DNA of 64,000 nucleotides from an uncultured Prochlorococcus sp. (GCA_902627335.1 CACOIV010000004.1:1-64000), one strand, 5' to 3'. Shown: positions 43,047 to 52,293, counted from the stretch's first letter. Numbers and translations: made by a program. Notes: generated by a model from the letters alone, not told the origin.

Positions 43047-43235
43047 TTAATAATCTCTTGATAACTTTTTTTCTACCTCTAATTCATCTTCCAACTGACT
43101 AATTAATCTTGCCACTAAAGCTTGAAATTCTGGCTGACATCCTTTAAATGCTGCTTTGTGTCTAATTGGTTCGTTTCTAGTTCGGAGATCAGTTAACATT
43201 AATTGGAGTGCATCTACTCTAGAATTTATCTTCAT
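43047..43235 (-). CDS. Conserved small hypothetical protein (62 aa)
   Basis: Complete ORF with coding-like composition; same strand and order as its neighbours. Confidence 0.65.
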   Translation of the reverse strand: MKINSRVDALQLMLTDLRTRNEPIRHKAAFKGCQPEFQALVARLISQLEDELEVEKKLSRDY

Positions 43236-43267
43236 TTAATCTTTTAATTTATTTTATTTTACATTAT

Positions 43268-43927
43268 TTAAATGCTTTGCATAGCTTCTTTGAATGCAAT
43301 TTTTTTATATTCTTTGGAACTAGTAATTTCTATAACTTTATTTATAGACTCTTTATTTTTGATTGAATCTATGCAACATCTTGCAACTAATCTTCTAGGT
43401 ATTGATCCTTCAGTTTGTGAATCTATTTTTGAATATAAAACATTTTGATCATCAAAAATTTCATCTTCTTTTAATCCTCCTGGTCTTATAATTGTCCATT
43501 GAAAATCTGGACTTCTCAAGAAATTCTCACCAATTTTTTTCCAAATTAAAATTAATCCAAAAAGGTTTAATGGGTGCAATAACTTGCCTGTGCATAAAGA
43601 GCTAACAAGTATTACCCTTTTAATTCCTACTCTTTTGCAACTTTCTAATTGCCTGTAAACACCCAGAGCATCAACTCTAGCTGGACCTGTTAAATCTAAG
43701 GAAGCCCTTGCTCCAGTAGCAATAATTAAGGCATCTGCACCTCTTAGTGAATCATCTAATTTTTGTTTATTATCTAGTGATAATTTTATAATTTCATGTT
43801 TTTCTAATTCCTTAGAAATTACCGAAGTTTCCCTAACAATTTGTTTTATTTCATATCCAGATTTTGAAGCCTCTTCAACAATTCTGAAACCCGTTTTACC
43901 AGAAGCACCTGTAATTGCAATTTTCAT
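43268..43927 (-). CDS. NAD(P)-binding SDR-like protein (NmrA/Ycf39-like)
   Basis: KIAITGASGKTGFRIVEEA, VILVSSLCTG and WTIIRPGGLKED. Confidence 0.87.
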   Translation of the reverse strand: MKIAITGASGKTGFRIVEEASKSGYEIKQIVRETSVISKELEKHEIIKLSLDNKQKLDDSLRGADALIIATGARASLDLTGPARVDALGVYRQLESCKRVGIKRVILVSSLCTGKLLHPLNLFGLILIWKKIGENFLRSPDFQWTIIRPGGLKEDEIFDDQNVLYSKIDSQTEGSIPRRLVARCCIDSIKNKESINKVIEITSSKEYKKIAFKEAMQSI

Positions 43928-43958
43928 GAGTATACTTTTTACTGATAATATATATGAT

Positions 43959-44612
43959 TCAGGCTTTTTTGGTTATAAATTTCTTTTTTCTATTTGGATA
44001 TAACTTTTTACACATAAAACATTTTGTACCATCGCAGCCTCTAGCTGTGCAATACTCCCTTCCAAAAAATATTATTTGTAAATGAAGTTTGTTCCACTCT
44101 GATATAGGAAATATCTTTTTTAAATCCTTCTCTGTCTGTAAAACATTTTCTCCTTTAGTTAACCCCCATCTTTGTGATAAACGATGAATGTGAGTATCAA
44201 CAGGGAAAGATGGGATTTTGAAAACTTGAGACATAATTACAGAAGCAGTTTTATGTCCAACTCCTGGTAATGATTCTAGGCTTTCAAATGTGTCAGGTAC
44301 CTTACCATCAAATTTATCGATAATCATTTTTGATAAAAGGTAGGTATTTTTTGATTTTTGTTTTGATAAACCTAATTGTTTTATATATTGATAAATATTA
44401 TTAACTCCTAATTTCATCATTTTGGAGGGAGTATCAGCGATTTCAAATAAATCTTTAGTAAGTTCATTAACTTTCTTATCTGTTGATTGTGCGCTTAAAA
44501 CTACTGCTACTAACAGTGTATATGCATTCTTATGGTCAAGAGGGATAGGTGGTTCTGGATAGAGCTTATTAAGCTCCTTTAATATTATTCTTGCCCTTTC
44601 TTTCTTAATCAT
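43959..44612 (-). CDS. nth: Endonuclease III
   Basis: LSAQSTDKKVNELT, LPGVGHKTASVIMSQVF, VDTHIHRLSQRWG and CTARGCDGTKCFMCKKL (4Fe-4S). Confidence 0.96.
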   Translation of the reverse strand: MIKKERARIILKELNKLYPEPPIPLDHKNAYTLLVAVVLSAQSTDKKVNELTKDLFEIADTPSKMMKLGVNNIYQYIKQLGLSKQKSKNTYLLSKMIIDKFDGKVPDTFESLESLPGVGHKTASVIMSQVFKIPSFPVDTHIHRLSQRWGLTKGENVLQTEKDLKKIFPISEWNKLHLQIIFFGREYCTARGCDGTKCFMCKKLYPNRKKKFITKKA

Positions 44613-44711
44613 CTTAATTATCTATAGATTTGGCATGTATAAAAGGATACTTTATATTAGTTGAACTATTATTTTCTGCTAATTTTTAAATGATAAGTAA
44701 TTTAAAAAATA

Positions 44712-45773
44712 GTGAAGAATAGTGCATTATTAATTAAAAATATATCTCATACATATGATAGAAATAAGAATGCAAAATTGATTTTAAATTCAGTTGATCT
44801 AGAAATTCAAAAAGGAGAATTATTGGGATTATTAGGACCATCAGGGTGTGGAAAGACAACATTGCTAAGGTTAATAGCAGGATTTGAAAAACCTAAAAAA
44901 GGAAAAATTTTTCTTAGTAATAATCTAATTTCATCTCCAGAATCTGTATTTCCTCCTGAAAAAAGGAATATTGGCATGGTATTTCAAGATTATGCATTAT
45001 TTCCTCATTTAAGTGTCTATGAGAATACAAAATTTGGTTTGAAAGATAAAAATCAAGAGGATAGGATTGATTATTTACTTAAGGTTTTAGGTATAGATTT
45101 TTTAAAAGATCGATATCCTCATGAATTATCAGGAGGTCAAAAACAAAGATTAGCTATTGCCCGAGCTTTAGCCCCAGGAACTTCATTTTTGTTGCTTGAT
45201 GAACCGTTCTGCAGCTTAGATCTAAATGTTAAGTTAAGACTAAGAAGCGAATTACCAAATATTCTAAAAAGCTTTGGTGCTAGTGGTCTAATGGTTACAC
45301 ATGATCCAGAAGAAGCAATGGCTATATGCGATAAAGTAGCTGTTATGAATGATGGTTTTATCCACCAATATGACACACCTGTTAGACTAATTAATAACCC
45401 AAAAACTCTTTTTGTAAGTCAATTTATTTTAGGCAATAATACGCTAAAAATTAAAGTTGAAGATAGTTATTTAAATACTTGTCTTGGAAGGTTAAAAATA
45501 TCAAATTATCCTAAAAACAAAAACATTAATTATTTATCAATTTCTCCAAAATCAATTTCAATTAATAAGTCAATTAACGGTAATGCAAAAGTTATTGCTA
45601 AAGAGTTTCTGGGGGATTTTTATATTTACAAGGTATTAATTGGGAATGATGAACTAAGAGTTAGGACATCATTCGAAAATAAGTTTGCTATTGGTGAACA
45701 ATGTGATGTTTATCCTAAAAAAGATAATGAATTTTTTATATATCCAGGGAGTTATAAAAATAAAGTTAAATAA
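44712..45773 (+). CDS. ABC transporter ATP-binding protein, FutC/AfuC-like (probable ferric iron)
   Basis: GPSGCGKTTLLRLIAGFE, LSGGQKQRLAIARAL and TOBE-like C-terminus; adjacent to ferritin; GTG start. Substrate is inferred. Confidence 0.85.
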   Translation: MKNSALLIKNISHTYDRNKNAKLILNSVDLEIQKGELLGLLGPSGCGKTTLLRLIAGFEKPKKGKIFLSNNLISSPESVFPPEKRNIGMVFQDYALFPHLSVYENTKFGLKDKNQEDRIDYLLKVLGIDFLKDRYPHELSGGQKQRLAIARALAPGTSFLLLDEPFCSLDLNVKLRLRSELPNILKSFGASGLMVTHDPEEAMAICDKVAVMNDGFIHQYDTPVRLINNPKTLFVSQFILGNNTLKIKVEDSYLNTCLGRLKISNYPKNKNINYLSISPKSISINKSINGNAKVIAKEFLGDFYIYKVLIGNDELRVRTSFENKFAIGEQCDVYPKKDNEFFIYPGSYKNKVK

Positions 45774-45977
45774 GATTTCAACTTCATTTTAAATTCAACC
45801 CATAAAAGTAATTATGAATAATTTTTTACATGTAAATTGCATGTTTATTTTATTAATTTAAAAAATCCATAAATCACTAATAACTATAAACGAACCAATA
45901 GTTTTGTATCTTTTTTAAGACTTTACAGCACATTTTATACTTAATATTGTATTATTTAGTTAGTAAATAGTAAAATC

Positions 45978-46532
45978 ATGCCTGAATCATCACTGCGTTT
46001 TAGTCGGACATTAAAGTATGGCCCCTCAGGCCGTGCCATAGCCCAAGAATTTGATAGTAGTTTATTAGATAACTTTTTTGAACACTTAACTATGGAAAGA
46101 AACGCAAATGTTCAATACTTTTCAATGTCATTATGGTTCAAAGAGAGAGAGCTTAGAGGTTTTAGTTCTTTTTTTCTAAAAGAATCTAATGAGGAGATGT
46201 CTCATGTTCAAAAATTTACAGATTATCTTATTGCAAGAGGTTATAAGATCAATTTAAAAGATCTACCTTCTCCAGTTCAGGATTGGGATTCAATTCAAGA
46301 CCTGATAAATTTTGCATTTAAAATGGAAAGTGATTTAACAACTTCTTTAGAACAACTTTATTCGATTTCAGAAAGAGCGTCAGATATAAGATCAAGTGTA
46401 TTTTTAGATCCTATTGTTGAAGCTCAAATAAATTCTGAAGATGAATTTGCTTATCTAACAGGTAAAGTTAAGTTTTCAGAAAACCAACCTTCCGCAATAT
46501 TAATAATTGATAAAGAATTAAACGAAAAATAA
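45978..46532 (+). CDS. ftn: Non-heme ferritin
   Basis: ERNANVQYFSMSLWFKERELRGFSSFFLKESNEEMSHVQKF ferroxidase-type residues. Confidence 0.92.
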   Translation: MPESSLRFSRTLKYGPSGRAIAQEFDSSLLDNFFEHLTMERNANVQYFSMSLWFKERELRGFSSFFLKESNEEMSHVQKFTDYLIARGYKINLKDLPSPVQDWDSIQDLINFAFKMESDLTTSLEQLYSISERASDIRSSVFLDPIVEAQINSEDEFAYLTGKVKFSENQPSAILIIDKELNEK

Positions 46533-46820
46533 ATTATTATTTTGGAAAATTAATTTTTCATACCTACTATATTTTTCAAGCAATATTGATGAATAACTTA
46601 AATTATCTTTGTGTTGCCTTTTAAATAAAAATACTTTTGATTTTAAATCTATAAATTTTCTAAATAGATAAGAATATTCTTTTGATAATCTTTTCCTTAA
46701 CTCTGTATTATTTGTTTGATAAAAAGTATTTTTGATAGCAAAAATTCTTTTTGTAATCATTTCAATCTCTTTAAATACCGATTGAATAATAATTTCTGAA
46801 TTCATTGAAAGCATTCTCAC
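46518..46820 (-). CDS. Conserved hypothetical protein (100 aa)
   Basis: Abuts the 3' end of the Crp-family gene on the same strand; 15 bp 3' overlap with ftn. Confidence 0.65.
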   Translation of the reverse strand: MRMLSMNSEIIIQSVFKEIEMITKRIFAIKNTFYQTNNTELRKRLSKEYSYLFRKFIDLKSKVFLFKRQHKDNLSYSSILLEKYSRYEKLIFQNNNLFFV

Positions 46821-46821
46821 T

Positions 46822-47415
46822 TTAGCTTTCTAATGGTGAGGATTCTATAAAGGAAGGTGCAACGCTGACAGTTTGAGTTCCTAAAGGTGCTATGAGTAGT
46901 TCTGCAGATCGTAACCTTGAGATTAATCTTGTGGAAGTAACTCTTGTAGATCCTATAAGTTCCCCAATTCTTTCATGAGTTAATCTAAAAGGTAATTCAC
47001 ACCATTGCCCACATCTTCTACCCAACCTATTAACTAAAATGGCGAAAAGAGCTTGAAGTCTTTGTTCTGCATTCCCTAGATGCCTAATTCTGAGTAATTG
47101 AAGCGTCCACTCGTTTACAGCATCAAAGCCTGAATTATCAGTTATTTCAGCATTACTATGAAATGAAAGGTCCGTTAGGGCCTCTACGCATACACCTTCG
47201 CTACATAATCTATCAGTTCTTAATTGATCTCCTGATTGAAGGAAAGCTAAAGTCATACCCTCCGTTTCTTCACAAGGACAATAGACCCTTGCAATTCCAT
47301 TTTCAACTTCAAGACAGGTACCTTTTGGTCTCGAGGAAGGATCTATAAGCACTGACTGACCAGTTATTATTCTTACAGATTGAGTATTAGCTTCTCCATA
47401 ACTATGGAAATTCAT
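46822..47415 (-). CDS. Crp/Fnr-family transcriptional regulator
   Basis: Effector-like N-terminal domain and C-terminal HTH PFRLTHERIGELIGSTRVTSTRLISRLRSAELL. Confidence 0.9.
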   Translation of the reverse strand: MNFHSYGEANTQSVRIITGQSVLIDPSSRPKGTCLEVENGIARVYCPCEETEGMTLAFLQSGDQLRTDRLCSEGVCVEALTDLSFHSNAEITDNSGFDAVNEWTLQLLRIRHLGNAEQRLQALFAILVNRLGRRCGQWCELPFRLTHERIGELIGSTRVTSTRLISRLRSAELLIAPLGTQTVSVAPSFIESSPLES

Positions 47416-47422
47416 TTATACT

Positions 47423-47441
47423 AATAATGAGAATTATTATC
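47423..47441 (-). promoter_or_regulatory. Fur-box-like operator upstream of the Crp-family gene
   Basis: Minus strand GATAATAATTCTCATTATT matches the classical Fur consensus GATAATGATAATCATTATC at 15 of 19 positions; ends 8 bp before the start codon. Confidence 0.65.
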
Positions 47442-47572
47442 AATTATGTATGAGAAAATGCGTTATTGCAATACATTCTCATTAAGTAATCAATTATTGA
47501 TGAGATTCTTTACATTTTTTGTGAATATAATTTATGTATTAAAAAATTGATAGTGAATTATTCGCAAAAATT

Positions 47573-47758
47573 ATGAAAAAAATATGTTTAAGATGCGGCT
47601 GCAATAGTTTAATTTCAGATAGATCTCTCGGTGGGAAAATAGTTTGCAAAAAATGTGGATCTTCTTATATTGGTTATAAAGGATTAACGTATCTTAAAAG
47701 TAGAAATATCTTATATTTAATGATAATTTTTGTGGTTTTTTTAATAATTATTTTATAA
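47573..47758 (+). CDS. Small zinc-ribbon membrane protein (61 aa)
   Basis: CLRCGCN...CKKCGSSYIG, then a C-terminal TM helix YLMIIFVVFLIIIL; divergent from the Crp-family gene. Confidence 0.7.
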   Translation: MKKICLRCGCNSLISDRSLGGKIVCKKCGSSYIGYKGLTYLKSRNILYLMIIFVVFLIIIL

Positions 47759-47760
47759 AT

Positions 47761-48540
47761 TTATCTTAAAATGTCCCATCCATTTTCATTCTCCTTAAGT
47801 TTTATGTTTACATCAAATAGATTATTTATATTTTTACTATTGATAATTTGATAAGGATTTCCATCCTCAACTATTATTCTATTTTTTAAAAATATTACCC
47901 TATTAAAATTTTTATTTATAAGGTTTATATCATGTGTAATACATAAAATACTTATACCTGTTTTAGTTAATTTTTGAATCTTGTCTATAAGGAAAATTTG
48001 GGATTTTAGATCAAGATTAATTGTTGGTTCATCTAGGATTAATACAATAGGATTTTTTATTATTGCTCTTGCAATAAGAGCAAACTGTTTCTCACCATCT
48101 GATAAACAAAAAAATTCTTTTTCAGCAATATTTTGCAGTGACATACTTGTTATTAAATTATTTGCTAATTTCAAATCGCTGTTATTAGAGTTATTTATTT
48201 TGCAGTAACAACCATATAAACCACTTATTATTAGATCAATAACTTTCAAATTTGGAGGAATTCTTTTCTTTATTTCATTATTAACAGTACTTATTTTTGC
48301 TCGCAGTTCCCAAATATCAATAAGTTCTTTATTGAAAATTTTAAAAATTTTATTATGTTTTTCAATAGGGTATAAATTTCTATTTATTAGATCAACAATA
48401 GATGATTTCCCTGATCCATTTGGCCCAAGAATAATAACTGATTCCTTAAGTTTAAATTTAACATTCAAATTCTTTATTACTTGATAACCGTTTTTATATG
48501 AATCAACCCCTCTAGCTTCAAACCAGTAAGTATACTTCAC
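47761..48540 (-). CDS. Orphan ABC transporter ATP-binding protein
   Basis: Walker A GPNGSGKSS, variant signature LSDGEKQFALIARAI, Walker B VLILDEPT and H-loop ITHD; GTG start. Confidence 0.88.
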   Translation of the reverse strand: MKYTYWFEARGVDSYKNGYQVIKNLNVKFKLKESVIILGPNGSGKSSIVDLINRNLYPIEKHNKIFKIFNKELIDIWELRAKISTVNNEIKKRIPPNLKVIDLIISGLYGCYCKINNSNNSDLKLANNLITSMSLQNIAEKEFFCLSDGEKQFALIARAIIKNPIVLILDEPTINLDLKSQIFLIDKIQKLTKTGISILCITHDINLINKNFNRVIFLKNRIIVEDGNPYQIINSKNINNLFDVNIKLKENENGWDILR

Positions 48541-48641
48541 GAAAATTTACTACTCCATAAAAAAAATAACTGTATAGATGAACCAATAAAAATCAATAGA
48601 TAAAGCCAATTAAGCCAGGCAGGTCTATTTTCTTTTCTCAT
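48537..48641 (-). CDS. 34-aa single-TM peptide, GTGA-overlapping the ABC ATPase
   Basis: Hand translation MRKENRPAWLNWLYLLIFIGSSIQLFFLWSSKFS*; stop overlaps the GTG start of the ATPase; not in the supplied ORF list. Confidence 0.6.
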   Translation of the reverse strand: MRKENRPAWLNWLYLLIFIGSSIQLFFLWSSKFS

Positions 48642-48643
48642 TA

Positions 48644-50026
48644 CTATACCAAGAGTAAAAATAATATTAATGGAGTTGCATATCTGATGATAGTTTTTTT
48701 TATGATTTTTAAATTATTAATAATTTCAAGTTTACTAATTTCAGGAGGATATTTAAAAATTAATTCGTCATAAACATCCATATTATTTTCTAATTTCTTA
48801 CTATATCTCCAAGGATTATCTTTGGCTTCTGATTTTTTGTACCAATTCCAATAATATTTAATAATTTTGTCTTCTCCTAAAAGTTTTATTTCGTCATTTT
48901 TCAATAAATCCAGTTTTAAATTATATGTTTGCGTTTTTAATATCATATAGTCTTCATTGAAAATTTTATAAAATGTTTTTCTTTGTATTTCTTCGAATAA
49001 AACTAAATTTCTCATGATTTTATTCTTCATAAATTTCCTATAGTGTCTTACTATGACTCTCGCTTTATTATTTCCTAAAGGTATATGATCTAGAACTTGA
49101 ACATATCTTGATTTGCTTGGATCCCCTTTATATATAAAAATTCTTCCTGGAGGTATAAATTTAATTCTTATAAATTCTTTTGAGGGTTCATTTTTGTAGG
49201 AGTAAACACTTTCAATAAAATCTTTATTAATATTAATTTTTTGATTAAAACTTGTAAGTACATTTTTATTTACATCTTTATCAGGAATCGTATCCCCGTG
49301 TACCCAGAATATATGAAGAATATCTAAATGATTTTCAATAATTCTTGCCCAATCACATTTAAAGTCAACAAGTACTTCTTCAAATACATATTCATTAGCT
49401 TTAAATCCATGTTTATTTAATTCATGTTTATTAGTATTTAATTCCTCTTCATTATTACTAATATTTGTATCTGGCTTTTCACTGTAATTTATAAAAATAT
49501 AATCGTCTTTAATTAATGTTTTATATTGATAAAGATGAATTTTCTTTGCATAGCTTTTATAGTTACTATCAATAATATGACTACAAGTTAATCTATCAAT
49601 ATTTTTGCAACTACCTTCTGAAGTAAATTTTGCTCCATGATATGGACAAGTAAGTTCACCGTTTTTTAAATCACCTCCAAAAAATGAAGCTCCTCTATGG
49701 GGGCACACATTTTTTACACATCTGACGGTTTTGTTTTCATCCTTAAATAAAAGAAGAGGTTCATCATACATTGAGAAATAATAGATTTTATTTTTCTTTA
49801 ATTCTTTTAATGGACAAATGGCATACCAACCGTACATTCCTATTTCTAACTCTTTTGAGGTCTCTTTTATTTCATAATTGTCTATCTTTACAACTCGTTC
49901 TTCTCTGAAAGTCTTGAGATCCTCTCCCAAAGGCTTTAATACAGTATTAAAATCTCCTGATTTAAAGAAATTGATCTGGTTATTCTTCATGAACTTTTTT
50001 TTAAATAACCCTATTTCTCTGGGCAC
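48644..50026 (-). CDS. Rieske [2Fe-2S] oxygenase, pheophorbide a oxygenase/Lls1-like, C-terminal membrane anchor
   Basis: Rieske motifs CPHRGASFFGG and CPYHGAKF; mononuclear iron motif NHLDILHIFWVH; hydrophobic C-terminus. Confidence 0.88.
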   Translation of the reverse strand: MPREIGLFKKKFMKNNQINFFKSGDFNTVLKPLGEDLKTFREERVVKIDNYEIKETSKELEIGMYGWYAICPLKELKKNKIYYFSMYDEPLLLFKDENKTVRCVKNVCPHRGASFFGGDLKNGELTCPYHGAKFTSEGSCKNIDRLTCSHIIDSNYKSYAKKIHLYQYKTLIKDDYIFINYSEKPDTNISNNEEELNTNKHELNKHGFKANEYVFEEVLVDFKCDWARIIENHLDILHIFWVHGDTIPDKDVNKNVLTSFNQKININKDFIESVYSYKNEPSKEFIRIKFIPPGRIFIYKGDPSKSRYVQVLDHIPLGNNKARVIVRHYRKFMKNKIMRNLVLFEEIQRKTFYKIFNEDYMILKTQTYNLKLDLLKNDEIKLLGEDKIIKYYWNWYKKSEAKDNPWRYSKKLENNMDVYDELIFKYPPEISKLEIINNLKIIKKTIIRYATPLILFLLLV

Positions 50027-50531
50027 TATAACCCAATGAAATAATTATTTACTTATTAATAAACAAATTCTCTATCTTTTGTAGCAATATTAATTTTTAA
50101 AACTTATAAATTTATGAGATTTTTGGTTTTTTTAAGTAATTATTTGAGATGAATACCTTGAAATCTACTCAATGGGATACTAATTCAGTACAAAATATCA
50201 GTAATAAATTGGTTAAAGCAAATCAAAATTAAAGGCTTTTTAATATTTTTCATTATTCCTATTTACCAAGAAGATATAATTAAAGATTATTCATTAAATA
50301 ATAATTAACTGATTTAAATTTAGTTAAATAATAATTATGAGTTCAGACCATAAAGTTTATGAATTAAAAAATAAATACATTTCAAAGGTTTATAAAAATA
50401 TAATTTATAATGTATGACCAATATTTATGATTATTTTTGCAATAATTTTAACTTAATAACAAAAAACATTTATCTGTAAAGTTAACTTTTAGCTGTGATA
50501 TTATATATATATCAAACCAAGAATTACTGAC

Positions 50532-50876
50532 ATGATTAAGGTTATACTGGTTTTTCTAATTTCAACATTTATCTTTATTCCTACTAAACCCTCCTTCTCA
50601 AAAGAAGTATCTCAAAAAAATCTAGATAAATTAGTAGATAAAGTTTCTGTAAAATTTGCAAGAACTTTTTGTAATACATCAAATTTTGGTATTTCTGATC
50701 AAGGAGCAATAGAATTTGCTATCGGTGAAACAAAAAAAGAATTCTCTAAAAATAAATTAATTAATTTAATAAATCAATCAGATATTAATAAAAAAATTCT
50801 CTTAAGAATAGAAAATGAATGCCAAGTTTATGATTTTCCTGTAGAAGAACTTTCAAAATTTGTAATCAATAATTAA
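50532..50876 (+). CDS. Hypothetical exported protein (114 aa)
   Basis: N-terminal signal-like MIKVILVFLISTFIFIPTKPSFSKE; no recognised domain. Confidence 0.7.
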   Translation: MIKVILVFLISTFIFIPTKPSFSKEVSQKNLDKLVDKVSVKFARTFCNTSNFGISDQGAIEFAIGETKKEFSKNKLINLINQSDINKKILLRIENECQVYDFPVEELSKFVINN

Positions 50877-50879
50877 TAC

Positions 50880-51065
50880 TTATTTATTTCTTCCTACCCA
50901 ATCATCTGGTTTTTCCATCATCCAATCAAATACTCCTTTTGAATCAAGATTCTTGGATGCCAAAATGAAAAATATTGGAAAGATTAAGGATGTTATAGCT
51001 ATTAGAGAAATCTCAACTTTTCCTAGTCCCATTTCCGAGAGAGCCATTGCGAAATTTGATATCAT
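50880..51065 (-). CDS. Small membrane protein (61 aa)
   Basis: ISLIAITSLIFPIFFILASKNLDSKGVFDWMMEKPDDWVGRNK; one TM helix. Confidence 0.65.
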   Translation of the reverse strand: MISNFAMALSEMGLGKVEISLIAITSLIFPIFFILASKNLDSKGVFDWMMEKPDDWVGRNK

Positions 51066-51134
51066 ATATTTTTAAAATTAAATATTACCACAATTATTTT
51101 AATTTTCTTTATATGGATTATAAAGTTTTTATTT

Positions 51135-51290
51135 CTAAAGTATAAATTCTTTAGACATTGTTCTAAGTTGCTCTAAATTTAGTCTTTCTAAATAATTTTT
51201 CATTGCAATATAAGGTTTTTCCGATCTAGCTTTTAAATCATCGTTAAATATTGAAGTGGTTATAAGTTCAACTAGATGATCTTTATCCAT
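51135..51290 (-). CDS. Hypothetical small protein (51 aa)
   Basis: Hand translation MDKDHLVELITTSIFNDDLKARSEKPYIAMKNYLERLNLEQLRTMSKEFIL*; below the ORF track size cutoff. Confidence 0.6.
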   Translation of the reverse strand: MDKDHLVELITTSIFNDDLKARSEKPYIAMKNYLERLNLEQLRTMSKEFIL

Positions 51291-51454
51291 ACCTAACTTT
51301 TAGCTTATTCTCGCAAAAACACCATTAAATAATTATTAAATATCAAATAAAATTATCTTATTAAATTTCTTTCATATATTTAAATCATTTGTATAAAGTA
51401 CCTATTTATTCTTTTAAAATTTTTAAATAAATTTAAGATGGTTTTATCTACCAA

Positions 51455-51607
51455 ATGACTCTAGAATCTTTTTTATTAATACTCGCGCCTCTATCAATAT
51501 TCATTTTAGGTGTTTTGATTATTCCATATATTACTAAACCAAAAAGTAATGAGTTAATTGACTCTCATAAAATAATTAGCGAGTTCGAGAAAAAATATAT
51601 TTATTAA
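51455..51607 (+). CDS. Small single-TM protein A (50 aa)
   Basis: Hand translation MTLESFLLILAPLSIFILGVLIIPYITKPKSNELIDSHKIISEFEKKYIY*. Confidence 0.6.
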   Translation: MTLESFLLILAPLSIFILGVLIIPYITKPKSNELIDSHKIISEFEKKYIY

Positions 51608-51677
51608 TAAATTTTTAATAAGCTATTTCTTTAATTCATTTTTTTTGATATCAATTAGTTAATAAGTAATTTACTCT

Positions 51678-51797
51678 ATGAACACAGAAATGTTTTTTAT
51701 TATATTGGCTCATTTATCTTTATTTTTAACTTTTCTTTTGATATACCCTATTATTAGTTCTTCAAAAAACCCTAAATATAAAATTTATAAAAGATAG
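51678..51797 (+). CDS. Small single-TM protein B (39 aa), similar to protein A
   Basis: Hand translation MNTEMFFIILAHLSLFLTFLLIYPIISSSKNPKYKIYKR*. Confidence 0.55.
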   Translation: MNTEMFFIILAHLSLFLTFLLIYPIISSSKNPKYKIYKR

Positions 51798-51887
51798 TGT
51801 TAATCTTTTAATCAAACATAAAATAATTATAAAATTTATGAGCAAATTCTGTTTTTCATATTAAAAATAAATACTTATAAAAATATT

Positions 51888-52046
51888 ATGGAAGATTTTG
51901 AAAACGATCAGTCATTTAGAACTTTTAATGAGACTGTTTCTAACAAAAGTTATTTAGATTTATTAGAAAGATACATCTTATTGGATAAAGCAAGTGATTT
52001 AGATAAAAAACATAAAGATTGGAGCAATAATTTCACTAATAATTGA
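51888..52046 (+). CDS. Hypothetical small acidic protein (52 aa)
   Basis: Hand translation MEDFENDQSFRTFNETVSNKSYLDLLERYILLDKASDLDKKHKDWSNNFTNN*. Confidence 0.55.
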   Translation: MEDFENDQSFRTFNETVSNKSYLDLLERYILLDKASDLDKKHKDWSNNFTNN

Positions 52047-52152
52047 TAATTAGGTTTAAATAAATCTTTTATTAAAATTTTTTTTAATTTCTAAGAAACA
52101 AAATAACTTCAATAATTTATATAGTAATAGATATTTTGAATATCTTACTAAA

Positions 52153-52293
52153 TCAAATATACAAATCATCTAATCCTCTATACATATCATCTTTTTCTCC
52201 TAGAGATTCTTCCTCTATTAAATAAACTTCATCTTTGGCTTTGTAGCAAAGATACCCAATGCAAATGAATATTAAAGAAAATGGTATAACCAT
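52153..52293 (-). CDS. Small membrane-anchored acidic protein (46 aa)
   Basis: Hand translation MVIPFSLIFICIGYLCYKAKDEVYLIEEESLGEKDDMYRGLDDLYI*; divergent from the RHH-like gene. Confidence 0.55.
   Translation of the reverse strand: MVIPFSLIFICIGYLCYKAKDEVYLIEEESLGEKDDMYRGLDDLYI

Noticed and set aside
47163-47348. Plus-strand ORF opposite the Crp-family gene
   Set aside because: Antisense shadow; the minus-strand frame has a clear HTH and effector domain.
50149-50417. Very short ORFs 50149..50232 (27 aa) and 50337..50417 (26 aa)
   Set aside because: Too short to support in AT-rich spacer without conservation data.
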